DNA of 64,000 bases from Dyadobacter jiangsuensis. GTDB taxonomy: Bacteria > Bacteroidota > Bacteroidia > Cytophagales > Spirosomataceae. Below are positions 31,751-40,789 of the stretch, piece by piece. Each line of letters opens with the position of its first letter. Position 1 is the stretch's first letter. Location: positions 1 to 64,000 of the forward strand of contig NZ_PYAS01000020.1 of NCBI RefSeq assembly GCF_003014695.1, in the 5' to 3' direction. A program made the translations under genes and the position numbers. Below the pieces are notes generated by a model that was not told the origin of the DNA, did no database searches, and saw only the letters and a program-made list of their open reading frames with translations.

Positions 31751-33627
31751 CATATATCCGCTTTTGGGATATTTGACAGAATACCGCAAATTCAACTCTT
31801 TGCTTTCTCCCGCAGGTAGTGACAAGTTCCAGGTAAGCTCGCCGGTATTCTCATCCACCTTTGCATCCTAGGCCGACTTATCAAATACCTCGACATCTTT
31901 ACTCCGTGCTAACGGGTATTGATCCTTCACCACGATCCTGACAGGTACCTTCTTCGTGTTGCGCAACGCAATACGGTACGAGCGATTTTCGGTCACGTTA
32001 CTTCCCAGGAATTGCCTTTTGGTATAGCTCTTTACCTGTTCGCGGCGCACGGACACCGATTTATCCACACCAAAAGAAAGGCTGAGCGTATCCTCTGCAT
32101 TGGCCGGATCGAGACGGGTTTTGCCTACGTAGCTGTTTTCGAGATACAGATTCACGTCGCCAGGAAGCAAATTCAGATTCGCCCATGACGGCAGGTAAGC
32201 ATTCAAAAACACCTCTTGCCTCACTTTTGGGACGGCAAGGTATTCGTAATAACTGTCGGAAATTTGTTCTGTTTTCAGATCCGCGGTGTAAGTTTTACCG
32301 TCGGACAACAAGGTGTAAGCAACGGGGATTTCGTAGGTTACGCTCGTTGGTGCTTCTTTTTCACTGGTATTAAGACCAATAGACGCACCCTGCGCCAAAC
32401 TCATACCGGCAACACGCGAGGCCAACCTTTTACTCTTCCCGCCGTAGCCTACCACAGCTACTTCCTGCAAAGCTTTAACATCCGGTTGTAGATTAATATC
32501 AATACGCCGGTCTGTTATGACCTGTGATTGAGCGACATAACCAACAAAAGCAAAAGTCAACTGACGCTGTTTTGCCGGTAGATTGCCTGGAATTGACAAT
32601 TGATAAAAGCCATTGACATCCGTAGTCGTTCCGACATTCGTTCCCGTGATAATCACCGAAACCCCTGGTATCGGCCCATTCTGCTCGTCTTTTACAAATC
32701 CGCTGACTTCCGTGATACTATTATTGCCCGGAAGATCGTCCGTCGAGACCGCCTGATACTGGCTATAATCGTTTGGAGAGCCCCAGTACCAAGTCTTCAA
32801 CTCCGGTACCAGCAATTTGTCTTTCGGATTGGCCGATGAAAGGATCAGTTTCACTTTCTTCCAATCTTCGCCGGAGTATTGGTACAGCCCCGCTTTGAAT
32901 TGCAATGATAGCGGCGTCGATAAATCCGTCAGCTTCGCATCATAGCTCGGGTACCAGCCCGCATCCGCCAAATAGTAGCTCAATTCCAGTTTGACCTGTG
33001 CAGCTTTCTTTGCCGAAACCGTTACCACGATTTCCATCGTAGCCTTTTGAGAATCTGTAATGAGGGGTGAGAGTTCCTTGCCTACGGCTTTGAGGCTATC
33101 GTCCCACTTTTTGATATTGTTGGCAGTTTCTTTTGCAAAACCTCAATCAACCTTTTTCGCTGAAATTCAATGGCCTCCTTTAATTCCAGTGTCTTCACGG
33201 CAACCTTGTCCCCGCCCAATTGCTGGTTTTTAATCAGCATTTCCTCTTCCTGCTTATAAATCTGCTCCATACCGCGCTCGAAGGCGAGTTTTTCCTTAAA
33301 AGCCTCGCTCCTGGCCTCCAACTGCTTCATGGTCTTTGATTTCTCCCCTTCCTGGTTGTAATTCATTTTGGGTAAAACCGACAAAACGGTTAGATCGGCC
33401 AGACCTGAAAGCCGGATGCTCTCCTTATCCAGCGACCCCGACAGCCCCTTGAATACCAGTTCATGCATACCTTCATCCAATGCCACGGCGATATCCCTCG
33501 TCACTTCCGCACCATTTCGGTACATCGTAACTTGCCTGATACTGCTGTTTACGACTTGCGTCTTTTGTGCAAGTGCCTGAAACGACAAAAAGGTCGCCAA
33601 AACAATGCAAGCGGAAGATATTCGCAT
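31739..33627 (-). pseudogene. MuiA-like DUF4140/DUF4139 protein, frameshift plus nonsense
   Basis: The gene is split. The N-terminal part (33627 down to 33082) has a signal peptide (MRISSACIVLATFL) and the DUF4140 start IRQVTMYRNGAEVTRD, plus a coiled coil. The frame is lost at the A run at 33131-33134. Shifting by -1 restores ETANNIKKWDDSLKAVGKEL, which joins directly to the DUF4139 part. That part (to 31868) contains an inserted carboxypeptidase-regulatory-like domain (SGFVKDEQNGPIPGVSV). An in-frame TAG at 31868-31870 then interrupts it; reading on gives DAKVDENTGELTWNLSLPAG and VKYPKSGY before TGA at 31739, the usual family C terminus. Two lesions argue for a decayed gene rather than a sequencing slip. 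Confidence 0.8.
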
Positions 33628-33784
33628 GTTTATATTTTGATTAAGGTGAGTCGGGATTGACAAGAGATCATGTTCAAAAAGTAATCAAAAAAAGTAAAAC
33701 ACAAGCGCTCTAAGTAACCTCAACTAACAAAAGGCACTTCTCACTTATCCCGCATTCCCTTATCTTTAACCAAAAAAATACTTG

Positions 33785-34699
33785 ATGCTGGATATTGTAA
33801 TCGAAGCCCGCAAGGCGGCAATCAGTGAATCGGTGGTGGTGAAGCGGATACTTCCTTTTCGCCTCAGGAGGATGGTCGGGCCATTCATTTTTATGGATCA
33901 CGCAGGGCCGCTGGGTTCAGTTCCCGCCAACCCGTCCTCGATGGATGTGCTGCCGCACCCGCATATCGGGCTGTCCACAGTGAGCTATTTGTTTGACGGA
34001 CAAGTTACACACCGCGATAGTACGGGAGCCCAGCAGATCATTAAGCCCGGCGAAGTAAACTGGATGACGGCCGGCAGTGGCATTGCCCATTCGGAGCGTT
34101 TCGAAGATCCGGCGGCGCTGGCTGGCGGACTGGAAATGATCCAGACGTGGGTCGCATTACCCGAAAAGGATGAAGAATCTACCCCGACTTTCAGGAATTA
34201 CACCAAAAGCGAGCTACCGGTATTCACCGACAAAGGTGTGTGGATGCGACTCATTGCCGGCGACGCATTTGGCCTTTCCAACGGCGTCGAAACCCTCTCG
34301 CCGCTGTTTTATCTGCATGTCGTGTTGGAGGCGGGCGCTGTTTTTCGAGTTCCTGACGGATATTCCGAGCGGGCTATCTATGTAGTGAAAGGTTCTGTGG
34401 AAACCGCCGGCCACTTCTATGAGCCCGGCAAAATGCTGGTTTTCAATAAGAATGCGGAGCCGGTTATCAAAGCCCGGGAAAATACCACCCTGATGCTGCT
34501 CGGCGGCGAGCCGCTTGGCGAACGTTTTATATGGTGGAACTTTGTTTCGTCCCGGAAAGAGCGCATTGAGCAGGCGAAGGAGGATTGGAAACAAGGGCGC
34601 ATTCAGCTGCCGCCAGCCGACGACCACGAGTTTATCCCCCTGCCCGAGGACTATTCGCGTCCGGCGGGGGCTCCTCCCCGGCCGGAACCGCTTTCCTGA
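33785..34699 (+). CDS. pirin family protein
   Basis: 304 residues from the ATG at 33785 (a TTG one codon earlier is less likely). Bicupin pirin fold. The metal ligands are visible in LPHPHIGLSTV (two His) and the later SGIAHSER (His and Glu). The pirin_C cupin follows (about 175-290) with GEPLGERFIWWNFV. Pirins bind iron and some have quercetin dioxygenase activity; in bacteria the physiological role is mostly unknown. C-terminal YSRPAGAPPRPEPLS is Pro-rich. Convergent with an AraC gene across a long hairpin. Confidence 0.93.
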   Translation: MLDIVIEARKAAISESVVVKRILPFRLRRMVGPFIFMDHAGPLGSVPANPSSMDVLPHPHIGLSTVSYLFDGQVTHRDSTGAQQIIKPGEVNWMTAGSGIAHSERFEDPAALAGGLEMIQTWVALPEKDEESTPTFRNYTKSELPVFTDKGVWMRLIAGDAFGLSNGVETLSPLFYLHVVLEAGAVFRVPDGYSERAIYVVKGSVETAGHFYEPGKMLVFNKNAEPVIKARENTTLMLLGGEPLGERFIWWNFVSSRKERIEQAKEDWKQGRIQLPPADDHEFIPLPEDYSRPAGAPPRPEPLS

Positions 34700-34714
34700 T
34701 ATTCATACATTATA

Positions 34715-34766
34715 CCGTGTTGCAAATTTCCTGATGCACTGAAACGTCAGGAAATTTGCAACACGG
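34715..34766. terminator. perfect 20 bp inverted repeat between convergent genes
   Basis: The arms 34715-34734 and 34747-34766 (CCGTGTTGCAAATTTCCTGA and its exact complement) flank a 12-base loop. It serves as a bidirectional terminator by position, but the stem is long and lacks a T run. Confidence 0.7.
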
Positions 34767-34781
34767 CTATACTGGTAGTTT

Positions 34782-35600
34782 TCAACTGGCCAACCTCGAA
34801 GGCGGCACGCCGAACATCTTTTTGAATGCAAACGAGAAATGGGAAAGGTCTTCGAAACCGATTTCGAGGTACACCTCTGAGGCCGCGCGCCCCTTTTCCT
34901 TGATCAGGTAATGCGCCTCCTGCAATCTGCGCTGTTGCAGCCAGCGGCTCGGTGATGTGTGAAATATATGTTCAAAATCGCGCTTGAATGTCGCCAGGCT
35001 ACGGCCCGTCAGATAAGCAAACCGGTTCATTTGCACATTGAAATGGAAGTTTTTGTTCATGAATGCTTCCAGATCGATCTTACCCGGCTCACTGAAATCG
35101 AACAAAATATCTTTCATCGCGGGCGACGAGCGCAAAAGGATCATAATTGCTTCCCGCAATTTCAAGGCCTGTAAATCCACATCGATCAGCTGGTCGTCCT
35201 CGCAGTAGGGCATCAGCGAATCCATAAATCCTTTCACGAGCCCTCCGCCTTTCAATGCAATCACCGACCCCGCTTCCAGGCTGTGTGCATGATCGGCCTG
35301 GTACCCGTGTTCCATGGCGAAACTTCTCAGCGTTTCCTGGTCGAGGTAAACCGAAACGGATTTAAAAACGCCGTCCGAGGGTGGTTGTTTGATAAATTTC
35401 AGTAATTGGTTGCGCCGGGTAAACCGGTAATCGCCTGGTTTGAAAACATATTCCTGTTCCCCGTTGTTGATCGTAAGTGTCCCCGAAATCTGATAACTGA
35501 ACACGTGCTCGGGTGCAAACTGCTCTCCCTCGCGGTTCCGGGTGAAATAGCAGGAATACGCGATGGGAGATTTATGTGTGTTGGATTTAAGATCGGCCAT
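34782..35600 (-). CDS. AraC-family transcriptional regulator
   Basis: 272 residues from the ATG at 35600. N-terminal cupin-like sensing region (about 15-130, with FSYQISGTLTINNGEQEY) and C-terminal AraC domain (about 170-272). The domain has FAYLTGRSLATFKRDFEHIF and ASEVYLEIGFEDLSHFSFAF as the two helix-turn-helix units. This layout is that of the ExsA-like AraC regulators frequent in Bacteroidota beside an SDR gene. It starts 15 bp after the SDR stop, so the SDR and regulator form an operon and the SDR is a likely target. Confidence 0.9.
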   Translation of the reverse strand: MADLKSNTHKSPIAYSCYFTRNREGEQFAPEHVFSYQISGTLTINNGEQEYVFKPGDYRFTRRNQLLKFIKQPPSDGVFKSVSVYLDQETLRSFAMEHGYQADHAHSLEAGSVIALKGGGLVKGFMDSLMPYCEDDQLIDVDLQALKLREAIMILLRSSPAMKDILFDFSEPGKIDLEAFMNKNFHFNVQMNRFAYLTGRSLATFKRDFEHIFHTSPSRWLQQRRLQEAHYLIKEKGRAASEVYLEIGFEDLSHFSFAFKKMFGVPPSRLAS

Positions 35601-35615
35601 GAACAAAGTTAGCGA

Positions 35616-36503
35616 TTAGGCGTTCTTTTTGATGCCGGTGTACCATTTGCCCATGGAGGTTTCCAGAAAATCCTCCGATTCGTGGTGGTCGGTTGAAATG
35701 CTTACCTCTTCCCACGCTTCCATCTCTGCCTTCCGGGCCTGGTCGGCGCTTTTCAATATGCCGATCGCCTCGCTACCCAGTACCAGGTGAACAGGCGGGG
35801 CGGGATGCACAGCCAAAGCTACCATTACATCGGCAGCTCTTTCCGGGTCGCCCACGGGCACAAATTTACCGGATTTGAAATAGTCGGTGCGCTGATTGAC
35901 CATCTCATAACCTTCGATTTCACGGGCATAAGTCATGGAAGCGCCTGCCCAGTCAGTACGGAAACCACCCGGCTCCACACTCGTTACATGAATGCCCAGT
36001 GGAGCCACTTCTTTGGCGAGCGCTTCGGTGAACCCGCCCAGCCCGAATTTGGCCGCCTGGTACATCGTGAGTCCCGCATTGCCGACACGGCCTCCCACCG
36101 AGCTGATCTGCAAAATACGGCCGCTTCTTTGCTGGCGCATGTAAGGCAACACGGCGCGGGTGATTTCGATCGGCGCGTAGAGATTTGTTTCTAACTGGCT
36201 GCGAACCTGCTCATCGGTATAGGCCTCGGCGGCGCCGATGATCCCGAAACCGGCATTGTTCACCAGCACGTCAATGCGTCCGAAATGCGAAACGGCATCG
36301 GCCACCACGCGGTAAACCTGCTCGTAATCCGTCACGTCCAATGAAACCGGATAAATCTGATCGCCATATTGTGCCACCAGTTCATCGAGTTGCGCGGTGT
36401 TCCGTGCTGTGGCAACCAATTTATCTCCGCTTTTCAAAACTGCTTCTGCAAGGTTGCGTCCCAATCCGCGGGAGCTGCCTGTAATAAACCATACTTTTGT
36501 CAT
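35616..36503 (-). CDS. short-chain dehydrogenase/reductase
   Basis: 295 residues. Classical SDR: TGSSRGLGRNLAEAV cofactor loop at the N terminus, NNAGFG (about 84-89), catalytic Ser in ILQISSVGGRVG and YQAAK (Tyr and Lys of the active site). The ARN after strand 2 suggests NADP preference. The C-terminal extension of about 45 residues is longer than in the 250-residue core members, as in oxidoreductases of the YbbO/DltE-like group. Substrate unknown. Cotranscribed with the AraC-type regulator. Confidence 0.92.
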   Translation of the reverse strand: MTKVWFITGSSRGLGRNLAEAVLKSGDKLVATARNTAQLDELVAQYGDQIYPVSLDVTDYEQVYRVVADAVSHFGRIDVLVNNAGFGIIGAAEAYTDEQVRSQLETNLYAPIEITRAVLPYMRQQRSGRILQISSVGGRVGNAGLTMYQAAKFGLGGFTEALAKEVAPLGIHVTSVEPGGFRTDWAGASMTYAREIEGYEMVNQRTDYFKSGKFVPVGDPERAADVMVALAVHPAPPVHLVLGSEAIGILKSADQARKAEMEAWEEVSISTDHHESEDFLETSMGKWYTGIKKNA

Positions 36504-36592
36504 TGTCTTTGTGTTTTAAGTACAATGCAAAAGTAGCTTGCGTCGAAGGGCGTGACTTTGTTGAAAAGCTCAGAGTTGCTTTGTTAAAAAGC

Positions 36593-37270
36593 TCATCGCT
36601 GCAATACGTAAAAGTATATTTCGGTGCGAATCTCGAAACCCAGCGATTCGTACACGCCTATCGCACGGGTATTATCCGCCTTCACGTGCAGGAAAGGCTG
36701 TTCGCCGGCCTGTTGAATGCGGCTTACCTGCCGGAGGAGTAAATGCCTCGCATATCCCTTGCCCAGATGATCGGGATGCGTGCAAACAGCACTGATTTCC
36801 GCGTAGCCTTCCGGATGCATCCGTTGCCCGGCCATGGCTACAAGCTTGCCGTCGTCGAAAATTCCTTCGTAGTGTCCAAACCGGATAGTTTCCTCTGAAA
36901 ATGGACCGGGAGCAGTAAGACTGGTCAATGCCACCATTTCCGGAACATACTCCAATGTGAGCGGAACGGTCGCCGGGCCGCCAGATCCCGGATTCTCCGG
37001 GCCGCGGTAGAGCATCTGGTAGCCGGGTACGGCTGCCAAAAGTTGCCACGGCTGCGGTATTTCCACGTTTTCGTTGCTCACAAATATCACGTTGCTATCG
37101 AAGGGAATGGCTTCATACAATGCAGGTAAGCCTTGCAGCGCCGGACCTTCCACCGCTACAAAAGGCGAAACTGCCGGTTGGAAATAGGCCGAACCTCCCT
37201 GCACGTTTCCGAGCACTCGGTTGTGTGTACGCAATGCATGCCAGGCCGGATTGTCGAGGATTTGTTTCAT
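36593..37270 (-). CDS. GNAT-family N-acetyltransferase
   Basis: 225 residues. C-terminal GNAT domain (about 105-225) with EISAVCTHPDHLGKGYARHL, the acetyl-CoA pyrophosphate-binding motif A, then LHVKADNTRAIGVYESLGF (motif B). An N-terminal about 100-residue domain resembles the FR47-type two-domain acetyltransferases. Substrate unknown; no functional link to neighbours seen. Confidence 0.92.
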   Translation of the reverse strand: MKQILDNPAWHALRTHNRVLGNVQGGSAYFQPAVSPFVAVEGPALQGLPALYEAIPFDSNVIFVSNENVEIPQPWQLLAAVPGYQMLYRGPENPGSGGPATVPLTLEYVPEMVALTSLTAPGPFSEETIRFGHYEGIFDDGKLVAMAGQRMHPEGYAEISAVCTHPDHLGKGYARHLLLRQVSRIQQAGEQPFLHVKADNTRAIGVYESLGFEIRTEIYFYVLQR

Positions 37271-37587
37271 TTTGAATAGTTACTTCTCGGGCTGACTTAT
37301 GCCAGCCAGCTGTTTCATCGGTCAACAACAGCTGCCGCGGCTTTGTTGCATTCGCGGGCGTAAAAACAAAAAAGTGGCTGCTATGAAAAGCAGCCACTTT
37401 TGCCAAAACACACGAAAACACTATTCGAAACAGAAGGCCGCAAAGCCACTTCATGCTAGTCAATAACGGGTTGTCGGCCCGTATTTTGCTTGCGCAAAAT
37501 TGATATGACAAATATCGGGAAAGCGGAGCCGATCGGCCCGCACGATCTGTCCGAAGATTAGGACAATCTGAACATCGGCCTCACCAG
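37271..37587. other. intergenic, contains terminator of the AraC gene
   Basis: About 317 bp without a supported gene. A 132-codon minus-strand frame (37113-37511) crosses the hairpin and overlaps the GNAT gene in another frame; it has no recognisable features and is not called. Confidence 0.4.
37370..37401. terminator. terminator hairpin
   Basis: AAAAGTGGCTGC, 8-base loop, GCAGCCACTTTT: perfect 12 bp stem with A/T ends. On the minus strand it follows the AraC gene ending at 37588. Confidence 0.75.
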
Positions 37588-38409
37588 CTAGCGGGCGCCG
37601 GCGCGGAACTCTTCCGGGGTGAGTCCGGTCTGCTTTTTGAAAAAACGTGCAAAATAGGATTGATCGCTAAACCCTAACCCATAGGCTATTTCCTTCACCG
37701 AATGCTGCCGGTGGTACAGCTCCCGTTTCGCTTCAATGAGCATGAGGCGGTAGAGCAGCTTGCTCACCGTCGTTTTCATTTTTTCGCGAAGGAGCTCGTT
37801 CACCCTCTTCGGTGTAAGACCAATTTCCCGGGCATAAAATGCGGCCGACTTTTCCTGTCGGTAATGCATTTGCATCAATTGAAACAGCTTTACCAGTCGG
37901 TGATCCTCGGCACCAGCTACCCTGTGGCTACGCTTGCCAAAACGGTAGAGATGGGTAAGGTAGGCCGTCGTATATTTCAGAAGTAACGTTAAATCCGCTG
38001 CGCCGGCACATTCGAGTAGTATGAGGTCGAAAAGCTGCGTCAAAGGCATCAGCATTTCGGGAGGAATGACGAATGCCTCGTTTTCAAAAGGCAGAAATAG
38101 CTGGCGTAAATGCGGCTCGTCGATGCGGTCGAAAACATCATGTGCAAACACGATCGTACGCGCACGCGGGAGCGTGGCCGCAGGAATGGAATGAACCTGA
38201 TTAGGCGCCAGCAAAAAAACTTCATTGGCCTTTACCGGAAATGATTCGAAGTCGATATGATGGGTACCGCCGCTCTCGGAAAACCAGACAATGGCAAAAA
38301 AACTGATACGGTGGCTCGGCGCATGATCCCCCAATGCAAGGCCGCTATCCGACGCCATAAAACGCGCCGGTGGTAGTTCATGCAAGGGAAAATCGGTATG
38401 TTGTGCCAT
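37588..38409 (-). CDS. AraC-family transcriptional regulator
   Basis: 273 residues from the ATG at 38409; an in-frame TTG at 38487 would add 26 residues with no homology. N-terminal cupin sensing domain (about 25-120, with SGGTHHIDFESFPVKANEVF) and C-terminal AraC domain with YAREIGLTPKRVNELLRE and EIAYGLGFSDQSYFARFFKK, the strong family signature. It lies directly downstream, same strand, of the candidate lanthipeptide precursor gene (95 bp gap). It could be read through from the lan operon or be independent. Confidence 0.9.
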   Translation of the reverse strand: MAQHTDFPLHELPPARFMASDSGLALGDHAPSHRISFFAIVWFSESGGTHHIDFESFPVKANEVFLLAPNQVHSIPAATLPRARTIVFAHDVFDRIDEPHLRQLFLPFENEAFVIPPEMLMPLTQLFDLILLECAGAADLTLLLKYTTAYLTHLYRFGKRSHRVAGAEDHRLVKLFQLMQMHYRQEKSAAFYAREIGLTPKRVNELLREKMKTTVSKLLYRLMLIEAKRELYHRQHSVKEIAYGLGFSDQSYFARFFKKQTGLTPEEFRAGAR

Positions 38410-38504
38410 GGGCAATCGACCGTGAGATCTTGTTATGTGGAACGTGCCGGGGATCTCCCCGACGCGTTCCACAAATTTACATACCAAAACTACACTGTCA
38501 CTTT

Positions 38505-38657
38505 TTACATCAGGATTGTTCTACATGACATTGTACTGTGCGTGGTATCTAACTGTATAAAGTCCTTATTACCACCGGCTTTTGAGACGCCTTTGAGCCG
38601 TGCCACTGTGATTCTGACCAATTGGAGCTTTGACTGAGATGATGCTTGCGTTTTCAT
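38505..38657 (-). CDS. candidate class I lanthipeptide precursor peptide (LanA-like)
   Basis: 50 residues, too short for usual gene callers. The leader contains LQLVRITVARL (residues 11-21), which fits the L.L.(K/R).T(I/V)..L leader motif of Bacteroidota class I lanthipeptide precursors. A double Gly follows (AGG, 27-29). The predicted core is the last 21 residues, with hydroxyl residues and one Cys clustered in LDTTHSTMSCRTILM (Thr38, Thr39, Ser41, Thr42, Ser44, Cys45, Thr47). One Cys allows one lanthionine-type ring; other Ser/Thr could remain dehydrated. It lies 123 bp downstream of the LytS-type kinase gene, same strand as lanB. Translation is read directly; product class is inference. 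Confidence 0.6.
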   Translation of the reverse strand: MKTQASSQSKLQLVRITVARLKGVSKAGGNKDFIQLDTTHSTMSCRTILM

Positions 38658-38780
38658 CGGGTAGGTTATCGTTTAAAGGTTATCACTATCCCGAAATAAG
38701 ACAGTAAAAACATTCCTTTTAAACTTTTTATACCAACGTAAGTGGACGTTCGACCAAAGTGCGAATCCTGTCGTACAAGG

Positions 38781-39917
38781 CTATTGTACTGGTATTTGTA
38801 CAGAAACCTTAAACTCGGTCTCAGTTTCAAACTTTCCAAATTTGTACCGTCCTGGAAAATAAATCGCCAACCGTCTTTCCAGGTTAACCAGCCCGATGCC
38901 GCCACTTCCCGACTTACTCCTCAGCGGCTGCGATGGCTTGCTATTGGTAATATCAAAAGTTAAGGTGTCGCCTTGCACAGTAACTTGAATATCAACGAAT
39001 GAATCGTGACGGGTGGAATGAACACCATGCTTGAACGCATTTTCAACCAGGGTAATCAGGGAAACAGTGGGAACACGGTGCGTCTCTTTAATTTGCCCGT
39101 GTTGCTCCACATTAATCTGACAGCGATGGCTACTGCGTATCGATTCCAATTCGACATACAGGCTCATATATTCGAGTTCTGTTTCCAGCCTGGTAAACTC
39201 ATCGTCCATCTTGTACAACGATAATCTCAGAATCTCAGAAACTTTCTGCAAGTACTCCGCGGCGTCTTCCGAAACGGGTAAGACCTTGGCGTAAGCGGCA
39301 TTTAGTACATTGAAAACAAAGTGAGGGTTAATCTGAGACTTCAATGCTTTCAACTCCATAGTACGGGCGTCATCCTGAATCTTTTGCCTCATAAAACGCT
39401 CATTAGCAGCATACTTAGCCGTTTTCAAAGAGGCAGGCAATATAAAGAATTGCACGTCGGAAATGTCATTACCAAATACCAACCATGCAGCAGGGTCTCG
39501 GAAGTTGAAGGGTACAAGATACATACTGGCATACATCCTATACCTTTCTGTCATGTTTTCCAATCCAAAAAAATGATCTACGGCCGAATACAACGCAAAC
39601 GAAAACACGTGATTAATCGCCAAAGCGAAAATGAAGAGAGTAAGAAAAAGGAAGAAGCCTTTTAAGTAATCACGAAGCAAATAAAAGAATCCAACGCACA
39701 GATAGTATTCCGGAATTACCTTCATGAAATAGCCAAAGCTCGCGATCGATACGGTTGGATCCGCATTCTTCTTTAATATCGTCGGCAATGCATACGAATA
39801 ATGCAGCAAAATAAACAAGACCCAGAAAAGAATATGATACGAAATCCTTAATCCCTGCGTCCGGGGAAACAGCAGCCTCTCTATCAATGATCCCCTCTTT
39901 GTAATATCGTTATTCAT
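38781..39917 (-). CDS. LytS-type sensor histidine kinase
   Basis: 378 residues. Four hydrophobic segments in the N-terminal half (about 25-160) form the membrane sensor. The kinase core is the His_kinase type of LytS/YehU: LKSQINPHFVFNVLNAAYA with the phospho-acceptor His, and a GHKL ATPase end with NAFKHGVHS and GSGGIGLVNLERRL. It starts 9 bp after the LytTR regulator gene, which follows lanB by 59 bp, so it is the third gene of a lanB-LytTR-LytS unit. By analogy with peptide-sensing LytS/LytTR systems it might sense a signal tied to the peptide product, but no direct evidence exists. Confidence 0.92.
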   Translation of the reverse strand: MNNDITKRGSLIERLLFPRTQGLRISYHILFWVLFILLHYSYALPTILKKNADPTVSIASFGYFMKVIPEYYLCVGFFYLLRDYLKGFFLFLTLFIFALAINHVFSFALYSAVDHFFGLENMTERYRMYASMYLVPFNFRDPAAWLVFGNDISDVQFFILPASLKTAKYAANERFMRQKIQDDARTMELKALKSQINPHFVFNVLNAAYAKVLPVSEDAAEYLQKVSEILRLSLYKMDDEFTRLETELEYMSLYVELESIRSSHRCQINVEQHGQIKETHRVPTVSLITLVENAFKHGVHSTRHDSFVDIQVTVQGDTLTFDITNSKPSQPLRSKSGSGGIGLVNLERRLAIYFPGRYKFGKFETETEFKVSVQIPVQ

Positions 39918-39926
39918 TCAGCGGGC

Positions 39927-40730
39927 TTATCTTTCGGTCAGTTGACGGAGCACTTCGTCCCGCGTGGGCGACACGGCAATCGACACTTTCATGCCGTTGA
40001 GCATGGTAACCATGTTTCCTTCAATCATCTTGATCATGTTACGGTTGACAATGTAGGATCTGTGTGTCCTGACGAACGTGGGAGAAGGCAGGCGGGTCGT
40101 CATGGCAGCCATGGAAGCTAACGTTACCAGCACGCCGTCGGAATAATATACTTTCACGTAATCTTTCAATCCCTCGACAAAGTAGATGTCCTTGAACCAG
40201 ACACAATACATTTTGCGATCGGCCCGGATCCACATGTATTCTTCCTGAGCGGTATCAGGCCGCTGTTCGGGAAGAACGGGCGCTGGCGCCTGCTGGCGAT
40301 CGGCCCCGTCATGAGGACCCGCCTCGGAGATCGCCCGAGCCCTTTCGTGTGACAAATGGCTGTCGCCGATGAGCCTTCTCACCTTGGTGACGGCTTTCAA
40401 AAATCGGTCGAAACCAACGGGTTTCAATAAAAAAGCGGTAACGTCGAATGTAAAACCGTCTACTGCATACTCAGGATAGGCTGTCGTCATGATCACGTGC
40501 GCATCCGGAGCATGAACGATATTCAGCAGATCAAGGCCCGATAGCTCAGGCATGTTCACATCCAGAAAAATAATATCCGGCTTGACCTCCGGGATCATCT
40601 CCAGCGCCTCCAATGCATTATAGCAACTTCCTGCGTAGGTCAACCAACTAAGTTTTGAAATCAGAAATTTAAGGACTTCATGAGCCGGTTCCTCATCATC
40701 CACAATGAGGCAACTAATTTTCCCTGTCAT
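39927..40730 (-). CDS. LytTR-family response regulator
   Basis: 267 residues. Receiver domain (about 5-120): CLIVDDEEPAHEVL acidic pocket, DIIFLDVNMPELSG phospho-acceptor and LLKPVGFDRF. A linker (about 125-165, Pro/Ala/Gln-rich) leads to a C-terminal LytTR DNA-binding domain (about 168-267) with DIYFVEGLKDYVKVY and FVRTHRSYIVN. LytTR proteins bind direct repeats upstream of their targets. Lies between lanB and its kinase in one transcription unit, so it probably controls the lan locus. Confidence 0.93.
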   Translation of the reverse strand: MTGKISCLIVDDEEPAHEVLKFLISKLSWLTYAGSCYNALEALEMIPEVKPDIIFLDVNMPELSGLDLLNIVHAPDAHVIMTTAYPEYAVDGFTFDVTAFLLKPVGFDRFLKAVTKVRRLIGDSHLSHERARAISEAGPHDGADRQQAPAPVLPEQRPDTAQEEYMWIRADRKMYCVWFKDIYFVEGLKDYVKVYYSDGVLVTLASMAAMTTRLPSPTFVRTHRSYIVNRNMIKMIEGNMVTMLNGMKVSIAVSPTRDEVLRQLTER

Positions 40731-40789
40731 ACTTAAACCGCGTCCGGGTAGTAACTTATGAACTTACTGCCCGTGCAAAGCAAATTCCG

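Noticed and set aside
33082..33663. Reading the two MuiA-like halves as separate genes or as programmed frameshifting
   Set aside because: The A run has no strong in-frame slippery heptamer, and the additional in-frame TAG near the end makes simple decay more likely than recoding.
37113..37511. 132-codon minus-strand ORF between GNAT and AraC genes
   Set aside because: It runs through a terminator hairpin and overlaps the GNAT gene in a different frame; no recognisable features.
38666..38905. 79-codon minus-strand ORF considered as a precursor gene
   Set aside because: It is an out-of-frame shadow of the 3' end of the LytS-type kinase and lacks leader motif and Cys/Ser-rich core.
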